Assembly: GCA_903897475.1 (NCBI GenBank)
Contig: CAIUBS010000089.1
Span: 1-7,778, forward strand
DNA length: 7,778 bases
Source of the DNA: an uncultured Actinomycetes bacterium
Lineage (GTDB): Bacteria; Actinomycetota; Actinomycetes; Nanopelagicales; Nanopelagicaceae
Reading direction: 5' to 3'
The stretch's first letter is position 1. Each line of letters starts with the position of its first letter. The position numbers were made by a program, and so were the translations under genes. Below the pieces are notes generated by a model. It had not been told where the DNA came from and made no database searches. It saw only the letters and a program-made list of their open reading frames with translations. This document shows, one piece after another, positions 1 to 5,862 of the stretch.

Positions 1-930
1 ACCTTTTTCTTCAAGTTGAGCGGCTAACTCTTGGGATGTGATATTTAAACTTGATAAATCCAGGCCGACGATATTTGTGTCTACCATCTCTGGTGTGATT
101 ACTTTAGGTGCGATTTTTGATACTGCCTCGGCGATTGATTTCGCACGCAGATGATCATTTTTTAGAAACTTAATATTATTTTCTAGGGCATAGTGGCCAG
201 CAGCTGCAATCTGGCCTACCTGTCGCATTCCGCCACCGTATCGCTTGCGCCACTGTCTTGCCTTAGTAATTCTCTCCTTTGATGAGATCATTAACGAACC
301 TATTGGAGCACCAAGCCCTTTTGATAAACACACGCTCAAGGTATCAAAGTGTTTTCCATACTCTTTGAAATCTACCCCAGTTGCCACGTGGGCATTCCAA
401 ATTCTTGCTCCATCTAGGTGCATTGAAATACCAAGTTTTTGGGTTTCCTGACGAAGTTTTTTAATCTGCTCAATTGGTTGCACAGTTCCACCACCAAAAT
501 TATGAGTATTCTCAATAGCAATTGCGGTTGTTGATACAAGATAAGGTCCAGAGTCTGGTCGTGCAATATTTAATACATCCTCTGCCCTTAATAAGCCACG
601 ATCTGCCAGCCAAGTTCTAGTGGTTATTCCACTGAAAACTGCACCTGCTCCAAGCTCTGCTCTAACAATATGTGAATTTGTCTCAGTCAGTAACTCTTCA
701 CCGGGTGCAACTAACATTCGGATCGCTAATTGATTTGCTAAAGAACCAGTAGGACAAAAAAGAGCGGATTCATGGCCAAATAAATCTGCAACTCGTTCTT
801 CAAGTGAATTAACAGTCGGATCTTCACCATAAACATCATCACCAACCTCAGCCGAAACCATAAACTTTCGCATTTCATCTGAAGGTTTAGTTAAAGTGTC
901 CGACCTAAGATCAACTACTTTATCTGCCAC
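1..930 (-). CDS. ltaE: Low-specificity L-threonine aldolase (partial, C-terminus beyond the window)
   Basis: PLP-dependent fold-type I enzyme that cleaves L-threonine or L-allo-threonine to glycine and acetaldehyde in the cytosol. Seen: 310 in-frame codons from a GTG at 930 to the window edge with no stop. The opening VVDLRSDTLTKPS is typical of the family, followed by GDDVYGEDPTV, then His87 in NSHIVRAELG (cofactor-stacking position), ENTHNFGGG, HLDGAR with Asp173 (pyridine nitrogen partner), and SKGLGAP with Lys204 as the expected Schiff-base lysine. Family members are roughly 340 residues, so only about 30 are probably missing. The GTG start is supported by AGGAG nine bases upstream and by the family N-terminus beginning right there. 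It overlaps the end of the EamA gene by 11 nt, so it is probably co-transcribed and translationally coupled. The family is clear; exact stereospecificity is not readable from sequence. Confidence 0.93.
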   Translation of the reverse strand, partial: MADKVVDLRSDTLTKPSDEMRKFMVSAEVGDDVYGEDPTVNSLEERVADLFGHESALFCPTGSLANQLAIRMLVAPGEELLTETNSHIVRAELGAGAVFSGITTRTWLADRGLLRAEDVLNIARPDSGPYLVSTTAIAIENTHNFGGGTVQPIEQIKKLRQETQKLGISMHLDGARIWNAHVATGVDFKEYGKHFDTLSVCLSKGLGAPIGSLMISSKERITKARQWRKRYGGGMRQVGQIAAAGHYALENNIKFLKNDHLRAKSIAEAVSKIAPKVITPEMVDTNIVGLDLSSLNITSQELAAQLEEKG

Positions 931-1801
931 TTTTGTTTGCTCCTGAATGAGTGTGTTTTGAATCAGACCAAATTACCAGTGCCATGGCAAGTAATACTAG
1001 AGTTCCACCGCAAATTATTCGCCAAGTGATCGGATCATTATCAAAGTAGAGTCCAAAAAATAGTGCGAATGGAGTTTCCATGGCAAGTAGTACGCCAGCA
1101 ACAGTGGCGCTCATAACTGATTGGGCCTTGGTTTGGATAAGAAATCCCAAAAAAGTTGCAAAGAACGCGGTGTAGAAAACTGCTGACCATACTGCATTAT
1201 CTGGTGGGAGTTGAAAACCATCTTTTAAGGATAAAGCAAAGAAAATTACGGCTGAAACTAAAATTTGTATCAATGTTAATGCGTAAGTATTTTCTCCATC
1301 ACTCCACTCACCTAAGGCGACAATTTGCCCGGCAAATAGTAAAGCGGAGATCAAAACCAAGATTTCCCCGATACCAACAGTGATGCCATTAAATGAAATA
1401 AAGTAAAGACCGATTGTTGCAACCAGCACTGCTAACCATTGAACTTTGAAAATTTCTCGCTTTAGAAGTAGCCAAGATATTAGGGGCGTAAAGACTAAGT
1501 AAAGGCCTGTTATAAATCCGGTGTTGGAAACTGTTGTTTGGGTAAGTCCAAATGTTTGGAATATGAATCCACTGCAAAGAAGTAATCCGATTAAAACTGC
1601 TCGCTTAACAAATTTACGGTCTAATCCTGTTAAAGATTTTGGTTTGTAGATGAACATAAAAGCAGCTGCAAGAATAAATCTACTTGCCAAAAAAGAGTAA
1701 ACGTCCTGACGAACTAGAGAATCTTTCATAATCAAGAAAGCCCCACCCCAAACTGCAGTGGTGGCAAGCAATCCTAAATAGAGAAATACTTTAATTTTCA
1801 T
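920..1801 (-). CDS. EamA/DMT-superfamily permease
   Basis: Inner-membrane protein of the drug/metabolite transporter superfamily, 293 residues, the usual size for a two-repeat EamA protein with ten membrane segments. Seen: repeated hydrophobic segments across the whole length; WGGAFLIMK in the first segment; an arginine in SRFILAAAF; and the repeat-1 end region GLTQTTVSNTGFITGLYL followed by TPLISWLLLKRE. The second repeat ends with AQSVMSATVAGVLLAMETP, the corresponding EamA pattern. The C-terminus is short, hydrophilic and presumably cytoplasmic. The ATG follows the nfo stop directly (TAA then ATG) with no clear Shine-Dalgarno, so translation probably depends on coupling. Its stop overlaps the start of ltaE. 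The substrate cannot be told; EamA proteins move amino acids, metabolites or drugs. The aldolase neighbour makes an amino-acid role conceivable, but that is only inference. Confidence 0.88.
   Translation of the reverse strand: MKIKVFLYLGLLATTAVWGGAFLIMKDSLVRQDVYSFLASRFILAAAFMFIYKPKSLTGLDRKFVKRAVLIGLLLCSGFIFQTFGLTQTTVSNTGFITGLYLVFTPLISWLLLKREIFKVQWLAVLVATIGLYFISFNGITVGIGEILVLISALLFAGQIVALGEWSDGENTYALTLIQILVSAVIFFALSLKDGFQLPPDNAVWSAVFYTAFFATFLGFLIQTKAQSVMSATVAGVLLAMETPFALFFGLYFDNDPITWRIICGGTLVLLAMALVIWSDSKHTHSGANKSGR
940..944 (-). promoter_or_regulatory. Shine-Dalgarno of ltaE
   Basis: AGGAG on the minus strand, nine bases before the GTG start at 930. It lies inside the last codons of the upstream permease gene. 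It is one of the few strong ribosome binding sites in the window and it fixes the aldolase start. Confidence 0.7.
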
Positions 1802-2668
1802 TTATTTATCTCGCATCTTTTTTAACATAGCAACTTCACTGCCATGTTCTGGTTCAGCTCCAGGAGTTTCTAGGATTAATGGTGCATTTAAAACAGCCGG
1901 ATGGGCTAATAATTCTATGAACGGTTTGCTGCCAATTTCGCCCTTGCCAATATTCTGGTGACGATCTTTTAGGTTCCCGCAGATATCCATGGAGTCATTA
2001 GCATGAATCAATTGAATTCGCTCTATGCCAGCAATCTTTACCAATAGATCCATCGTTTCAGTCATGCCTCCAGGTTTTTTGATGTCATGACCAGCTGCAA
2101 AAACGTGGCAGGTATCAAGACATACGCCAACCTTTGGGTGCCACTCAAGGGCTTCAAAATACTTAGTTAGATCATCTAATTTCTTAACTAAAGATTGGCC
2201 TTGACCTGCAGTTGGCTCAAGCAGCAGCCAAGGGTCGTCATCTTTTAAGTTATTTAGAATTGGCATAACACCTTCATGTATTTGCTGCCATGCTTTATCA
2301 ACATGTGAGTCATCAACAGCTGAGCCGGTATGGACAACCACTCCTTTTGCACCAATTTCTCTGCCTCGCTTAAGTGAATAGGCAGTTGCGGCCAATGAAT
2401 TTTCATAGGTTGAAACTGTTGGTGAACCTAGATTTATTAGGAATGAAGCATGCACATAAGTTTCAATATTGTGTTCAGCAGTCTTGGCTTTAAAAGCCCC
2501 ATCCATTGCAGGATTGGGTGCTGAAGTTGCCCAAGTTCTGGGGCTTGATGCAAAAACTTGAATTGCATCCGCTTTAATAGTTAAGGCATATTCGATTGAC
2601 CGCGTGGCCATGCCTCCAGAGGTTGGAACATGTGCTCCGATTTTAGGAAGTGATTTAACTTTAGCCAT
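1802..2668 (-). CDS. nfo: Deoxyribonuclease IV (AP endonuclease, Nfo family)
   Basis: Class II apurinic/apyrimidinic endonuclease of base-excision repair. It cuts the backbone 5' of abasic sites and removes 3' blocking groups. Its 288 residues fit the usual 280-285 of this xylose-isomerase-like TIM barrel. Every expected metal ligand of the trinuclear zinc site is visible: His73 (YVHASFLINL), His113 (VVHTGS), Glu151 (LLLEPTAGQG), Asp185 and His188 (CLDTCHVFAAGHD), His222 (LIHANDS), Asp235 and His237 (DRHQNIGKGEIG) and Glu267 (LILETPG). The start KIGAHVPTSGGM is also characteristic, so the ATG at 2668 is sound. It follows the PASTA kinase gene by 34 nt and is followed without a gap by the permease gene. 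A weak AGG lies eight bases before the ATG. Confidence 0.96.
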   Translation of the reverse strand: MAKVKSLPKIGAHVPTSGGMATRSIEYALTIKADAIQVFASSPRTWATSAPNPAMDGAFKAKTAEHNIETYVHASFLINLGSPTVSTYENSLAATAYSLKRGREIGAKGVVVHTGSAVDDSHVDKAWQQIHEGVMPILNNLKDDDPWLLLEPTAGQGQSLVKKLDDLTKYFEALEWHPKVGVCLDTCHVFAAGHDIKKPGGMTETMDLLVKIAGIERIQLIHANDSMDICGNLKDRHQNIGKGEIGSKPFIELLAHPAVLNAPLILETPGAEPEHGSEVAMLKKMRDK

Positions 2669-2675
2669 CAGGGGA

Positions 2676-2693
2676 GCCTACCTGAGAGGTGGC
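2676..2693 (-). other. Small hairpin in the leader just before nfo
   Basis: On the minus strand GCCACCT-CTC-AGGT-A-GGC can fold into a seven-pair stem with a three-base loop and one bulged A, ending seven bases before the nfo ATG. It covers the only purine-rich stretch that could act as ribosome binding site. There is no T-run after it in the minus direction. In the plus direction it is followed by TAATTTT, but no plus-strand gene ends there. It could modulate nfo translation or be chance. Confidence 0.3.
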
Positions 2694-2702
2694 TAATTTT
2701 AT

Positions 2703-4604
2703 CTATCTTAAAGTGAGCGTAATTACAGCGCCTTGTTTAACTTTTGTGCCAATGGCAGGTGAGATGTTGTTAACCTTTCCTGAACCTTTGATTACAACTT
2801 TTAGTCCTAAATTCTCAATATCTAAGCTAGCGTCGTTTTTATTCTTACCTAAAACGTTGGGCACAAAGACAAACTCTGGTCCCTTAGAAACAACGACTGA
2901 AATTTTGCTACCCAAATCAATTGAATCAGATTTATCAGGGCTTTGAGAGATAACTTGTCCTTTGAAAATATTGTCACTAAATTTATAGGTAACATCTACA
3001 TCAAAGCCTTTTTCCGTTAACTCTGAAAGCGCTTCGTCGCCACCTTTACCCACATAAGATATTAGAGAAATTTTTTCGATTCCCTTACTAACTTCAATAT
3101 TAACAATCGATTTACGTTTAACCGCCTCACCATTTTTAGGATCGGATCGGACAACAAATCCTGAAGCTAATTGCATATCAAATACTTCATTGATATCACC
3201 CACTGTTAAACCAAGTTCAGAAAGTTTTTGAGAGGCAACATCTGGGGTTAATCCCTTGAGATCTGGAATTTTAATACGTTCCTGACCTTTGGAGATTACT
3301 AAACCAACAGTGCCAGCAGGAGAAACCTTTCCGCCGCCACCAGGTCTTGAGGAGATTACCTTCCCTTTTTCAATATCTTCGCTAAATATTTCTTCGGCAA
3401 CTTCAGCCCCAAGTCCTATTTTAGAGAGTGTTGATTTAGCTTCAGATTGAGTCAGACCCACTAATGAAGGTACAGAGATTTTTCCTACACCTAAGAACTT
3501 GTAGCCACCAAAAAACAATCCAGCAACAAGTAATAGGGCGATTACTCGATTTCGCTTTACCCTTCTAGAAACTTTACGTTTTTTCGTTCTCACTGAGTCC
3601 TCTGGTTCAGAAACATTAATGGGCTTTGTTGAGATTAATTGAGAAGTTTTCTCTTTCAAGCCTCCAAAGGCAGAACCTACAGAAACTTTCTTACGTTTAC
3701 TCATTTTAGGCACTACTGGCGGCAAATCAAGTTCCAAACTTAACTGCCTGCGTTTTGGATCTAGTTTTGCTTGGATATCACGCACTTTATTAAGTAATTC
3801 CTCAGCATCCTTTGGCCTCTGATCAGGATTTGGATCGGTTGCTTCAAACACTAAATCTGCAATTACATCAGGAATATTGCCGTTTATTTGGTTAATTTTT
3901 GGTATGCGATCATTGACGTGACGATATGCAATTTGAATTGGTGTTTCGCCATCGTATGGCTTCTTACCAATTAACATCTCGAACAAAACAATGCCAATTG
4001 CGTAAATATCACTACGGGCATCAGCAACACCTCGCTGAACCTGCTCTGGTGATAAATACGAAACGCTACCAAGGACAACGCTTGATTCAGCAGTCATCGT
4101 TTGAGCCATGGAGGTGTTTCGAGCTAAACCAAAATCAGCCACCTTTATTCGGCCATCTTTTGAGATTAAAATGTTTTCTGGCTTGATATCTCGATGAATA
4201 ATTCCAATTTTATGAGCAGCCGCTAAAGCGCTAAGGACTGGATTTATTATTTGAATGGTTTGTTCGGTATTTAGAACTCCATTCTCGTTTAAGAAATCTC
4301 TAAGAGTTGTGCCCTCAACTAATTCCATTACAAGAAATACTGCAGGTGGTCCACCTTCATTCCAACCTTGGTCTTGAATTGAAACTATATTTGGATGCGA
4401 TAGCGCGGCAGTAGCCTTTGCCTCTTTAATAAATCTTGAAACAAATGCCTCATCATTGGCCAGGTGAGCGTGCATGATTTTTACTGCCACTGGGCGGTCA
4501 AGCCGAGTGTCTATGCCGGCGTAAATTGTTGCCATTCCACCGGCTGCTAAGCGCCGTTGTAGCAGGTAGCGATTATCAATCAGCTCACCGGTTAGATCAG
4601 ACAC
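2703..4604 (-). CDS. PASTA-repeat membrane Ser/Thr protein kinase (PknB/PknL type)
   Basis: Eukaryotic-type Ser/Thr kinase with an extracellular sensor, 633 residues. Seen in order: kinase domain about 12-272 with glycine loop LAAGGMATIYAG, Lys42 in VAVKIM, catalytic HRDIKPEN (Asp139), DFGLAR (157-162), an activation loop with Thr169 and Thr171, YLSPEQ and DARSDIYAIG. A basic, disordered juxtamembrane stretch follows (about 283-353). One membrane segment is at about 354-371, then four PASTA repeats at about 375-441, 442-510, 511-576 and 577-633. PASTA domains in this family bind muropeptide or lipid II, and such kinases govern cell-wall growth and division. The third repeat lacks the usual VP start (KISLISYVGK). 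The start is a GTG with no Shine-Dalgarno but with a -10 box six bases upstream, suggesting a leaderless mRNA. No FHA, PBP or FtsW partner is next to it. PknB and PknL orthology cannot be separated here. Confidence 0.95.
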   Translation of the reverse strand: MSDLTGELIDNRYLLQRRLAAGGMATIYAGIDTRLDRPVAVKIMHAHLANDEAFVSRFIKEAKATAALSHPNIVSIQDQGWNEGGPPAVFLVMELVEGTTLRDFLNENGVLNTEQTIQIINPVLSALAAAHKIGIIHRDIKPENILISKDGRIKVADFGLARNTSMAQTMTAESSVVLGSVSYLSPEQVQRGVADARSDIYAIGIVLFEMLIGKKPYDGETPIQIAYRHVNDRIPKINQINGNIPDVIADLVFEATDPNPDQRPKDAEELLNKVRDIQAKLDPKRRQLSLELDLPPVVPKMSKRKKVSVGSAFGGLKEKTSQLISTKPINVSEPEDSVRTKKRKVSRRVKRNRVIALLLVAGLFFGGYKFLGVGKISVPSLVGLTQSEAKSTLSKIGLGAEVAEEIFSEDIEKGKVISSRPGGGGKVSPAGTVGLVISKGQERIKIPDLKGLTPDVASQKLSELGLTVGDINEVFDMQLASGFVVRSDPKNGEAVKRKSIVNIEVSKGIEKISLISYVGKGGDEALSELTEKGFDVDVTYKFSDNIFKGQVISQSPDKSDSIDLGSKISVVVSKGPEFVFVPNVLGKNKNDASLDIENLGLKVVIKGSGKVNNISPAIGTKVKQGAVITLTLR

Positions 4605-4610
4605 AACGAA

Positions 4611-4616
4611 AGTTTA
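4611..4616 (-). promoter_or_regulatory. Putative -10 box giving a leaderless kinase mRNA
   Basis: TAAACT on the minus strand, exactly six bases before the GTG start at 4604, matches the actinobacterial TANNNT element. Transcription would begin at or next to the GTG. No good -35 hexamer is visible 16-18 bases further up. The absence of a Shine-Dalgarno and the same geometry before crtYc support it. It would let the PASTA kinase and the genes after it be expressed independently of the riboswitch upstream. Confidence 0.5.
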
Positions 4617-4640
4617 GAGAGAAAGCTTGAAATTTAGAGT

Positions 4641-5186
4641 TTATGGCACGCCAGATATCGTGTAATCCGCAGCTTTATTGGTTAATTCAGCAGAGAAATG
4701 TTTGTTTTGGTCCACTAAGAAATTTAACATTTGTGCTCTAACCACCTCACCATCGCGAGCGATCACCCGTTCAAAACCAGATTCAGCATCAAATTCCACC
4801 CATATGATTCGCGAAAGCATTTTTCGGAAAGCACTCTGTCCGGCCCCAACCCCCTCCAGAAACAAAGTTTTCGTCGAGGAAATTTTTACGGTTTCACCAA
4901 AAACGTTTTGCTGCCAATTAAATTTTCTATAAATCACCTCATTACCCTGCAAAAATGGGTTAAGAATCTCATCAATAACTCGCTTTGTTAATTCCTTCGA
5001 TAGTGGATCTTTCCAACCACTGTATAAATCATCCATATGGACTATTTGACTACTGAGAGTATCTAACTGTAATTGCGAAGCAAGAGTAGTTTTACCTGAC
5101 CCAGCAACACCATCGATTGCGAAAACATGTGGGGAGGTGTTGTCAATTTGCTTAAGGTTTGAAAGTAAATCTTGATAACTAATCAA
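4641..5186 (-). CDS. Small P-loop kinase of the uridine-kinase-like group
   Basis: A 181-residue P-loop NTPase, probably a small-molecule kinase. Seen: Walker A GVAGSGKTT at 26-34; HMDDLYSGW with Asp52/Asp53, the position of the catalytic acid in uridine kinase-like enzymes; YRKFNWQQN at 86-94, similar to the substrate-side motif of that group; a Walker-B-like LFLEGVGAG (108-116); and a lid-type arginine in IARDGE. The TTG at 5186 was chosen because it overlaps the transporter gene by only 8 nt. An upstream in-frame TTG at 5237 would overlap by 59 nt and merely read the transporter C-terminus out of frame. Neither has a good ribosome binding site; a GAGAG lies 16 nt before 5186. Coupling to a riboswitch-controlled PnuC-family transporter suggests that it phosphorylates the imported compound (thiamine or a related molecule), which is inference. 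A nucleoside kinase is the alternative. Confidence 0.82.
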   Translation of the reverse strand: MISYQDLLSNLKQIDNTSPHVFAIDGVAGSGKTTLASQLQLDTLSSQIVHMDDLYSGWKDPLSKELTKRVIDEILNPFLQGNEVIYRKFNWQQNVFGETVKISSTKTLFLEGVGAGQSAFRKMLSRIIWVEFDAESGFERVIARDGEVVRAQMLNFLVDQNKHFSAELTNKAADYTISGVP

Positions 5187-5730
5187 TTTTGAATTTTTCA
5201 GACTCTCGGAGCCAGCGCACCCAACCCCATATTGCAATAGCTGTGAAGATTAAGTATAAAAAGCTAGTTAAATACAAATCACCTTTAAGGTATTGATAGG
5301 TATAGGCAAGATCAACAATTACCCACAAAGGCCAAGCCTCAAATCGTTGCCAAATCATCAGCAATTGAGCAATAACACTTCCAACGAATCCAAAGGATTC
5401 AATTGCAGATGATGTCGCCCCAATATTTGTTAAAACTGGCCAGATAACAAGGGAAGAAACAAGTAACATTGTGACTACTGAGATTCGTTCTTTTGCTTTT
5501 AATTTTCTAGGTTTGACTCCCTTTGGTCCCCACCCAAACCAACCCCAAATTCCGCCAGCTATAAAAATAAATTGAAGCGCAGCACTTGCGTAGTATTGAG
5601 ATTGAAAAAACAAAATTGCATAGAGAAAAGAGCTAATTCCCCACCATGGCCACGTTATGCGTGGACCAAGTACACCAAGAATTACCCCTATAAGTGAGGT
5701 AATAAAAGCAAAAAATTCTAGAATAGACAT
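5179..5730 (-). CDS. pnuT: PnuC-family vitamin transporter, probably thiamine (PnuT-like)
   Basis: Integral membrane facilitator of the PnuC/PnuT/PnuX family, which carries nicotinamide riboside, thiamine or riboflavin inward; the cargo is kept in by phosphorylation inside. Seen: 183 mostly hydrophobic residues with about seven membrane segments, the paired WxxW motifs WGWFGW (62-67) and WGWVRW (168-173) of the two half-repeats, and the family-like stretch AQLLMIWQRFEAWPLWVIVDLAY. The ATG at 5730 was chosen because AAAGGGG stands six bases ahead of it. A longer reading from a TTG at 5769 would start inside the riboswitch. The TPP-type riboswitch directly upstream is the reason for calling it thiamine-specific rather than nicotinamide riboside. 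Family assignment is firm; the substrate is inferred from regulation and could be a thiamine precursor. The next gene, a P-loop kinase, overlaps its end. Confidence 0.88.
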   Translation of the reverse strand: MSILEFFAFITSLIGVILGVLGPRITWPWWGISSFLYAILFFQSQYYASAALQFIFIAGGIWGWFGWGPKGVKPRKLKAKERISVVTMLLVSSLVIWPVLTNIGATSSAIESFGFVGSVIAQLLMIWQRFEAWPLWVIVDLAYTYQYLKGDLYLTSFLYLIFTAIAIWGWVRWLRESEKFKID

Positions 5731-5736
5731 AAAGAG

Positions 5737-5743
5737 CCCCTTT
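5737..5743 (-). promoter_or_regulatory. Shine-Dalgarno of the PnuT-like gene, at the riboswitch 3' edge
   Basis: AAAGGGG on the minus strand, six bases before the ATG at 5730. It decides that start. It directly follows the last paired strand of the riboswitch (GGAAAGGGG), so ligand-dependent folding could hide or expose it, fitting control at translation initiation. Confidence 0.65.
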
Positions 5744-5823
5744 CCAATTCGCATTACCGAACTGGTCAACCGGTCGGCCTGAATTTCAAGCCCTCTCAGC
5801 TAAATTTCTTAGCTCCCGTGTTA
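5737..5823 (-). promoter_or_regulatory. TPP (thiamine pyrophosphate) riboswitch, variant form
   Basis: THI-element-like leader of the PnuT-like gene. On the minus strand it opens with ACACGGGAGC. P2 is AGCTAA (5814-5809) pairing with TTAGCT (5803-5798), running into the invariant CTGAGA core (5799-5794). P3 is GGCTTG (5792-5787) pairing with CAGGCC (5781-5776), then GACC and TTGACC, as in the usual GACC...UGAACC. The GGTAATGC hairpin loop of L5 (5758-5751) is present. Departures from consensus: one A is missing from TGAACC, the usual CTGATC is CCAGTTCG, and the usual GCGNAGGGA is GCGAATTGG. The whole arm CCAGTTCG (5765-5758) / CGAATTGG (5751-5744) therefore pairs continuously. No convincing P1 is seen. 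It probably controls translation, because the Shine-Dalgarno adjoins its 3' end. The class is recognised by eye from conserved blocks; a covariance-model scan (Rfam RF00059) would be decisive. Confidence 0.78.
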
Positions 5824-5852
5824 TTTATCTTAGCCTAAAAGAAAGTTGTCTA
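5824..5852 (-). promoter_or_regulatory. Promoter of the riboswitch-pnuT transcript
   Basis: On the minus strand TAGACA (5852-5847, one mismatch to TTGACA) is separated by exactly 17 bases from GATAAA (5829-5824, two mismatches to TATAAT). The predicted start falls at about 5820, exactly where the riboswitch begins. Its -35 box overlaps the -10 box of the divergent crtYc promoter. Confidence 0.55.
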
Positions 5853-5856
5853 TAGT
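5851..5856 (+). promoter_or_regulatory. Putative -10 box of a leaderless crtYc-crtYd transcript
   Basis: TATAGT lies six bases before the GTG at 5863. It matches TATAAT at five of six positions, and the spacing implies that transcription starts at the GTG itself. There is no Shine-Dalgarno. The -35 position (TCTTAG, 5828-5833) is poor, as is common for actinobacterial promoters of this type. Confidence 0.5.
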
Positions 5857-5862
5857 TATCAG

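Noticed and set aside
245..451. Plus-strand open frame of 68 codons
   Set aside because: It lies antisense to strongly conserved threonine aldolase sequence (including the catalytic lysine region) and resembles no known protein.
2676..2693. CTCTCAGGT resembling the glycine riboswitch core
   Set aside because: The rest of a glycine aptamer is absent, and the gap between the kinase and nfo genes is only 34 bases, too short to hold one.
3926..4186. Plus-strand open frame of 86 codons
   Set aside because: It is a shadow of the kinase domain (HRDIKPEN to DARSDIY region) on the other strand.
4678..4991. Two overlapping plus-strand open frames
   Set aside because: Both are antisense to the P-loop kinase gene, in two different frames, without a start signal or recognisable motif.
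5187..5237. Longer N-terminus for the P-loop kinase from a TTG at 5237
   Set aside because: It only re-reads the transporter C-terminus in another frame, has no ribosome binding site, and makes a 59-nt overlap. The TTG at 5186 is preferred, although not proven.
5731..5769. Longer N-terminus for the PnuT-like protein from a TTG at 5769
   Set aside because: It would translate the riboswitch, and a good Shine-Dalgarno precedes the ATG at 5730 instead.
5764..5769. TTGACC on the minus strand as a -35 box
   Set aside because: It is part of the conserved UGAACC-like block of the riboswitch, and no -10 box stands 16-18 bases downstream.
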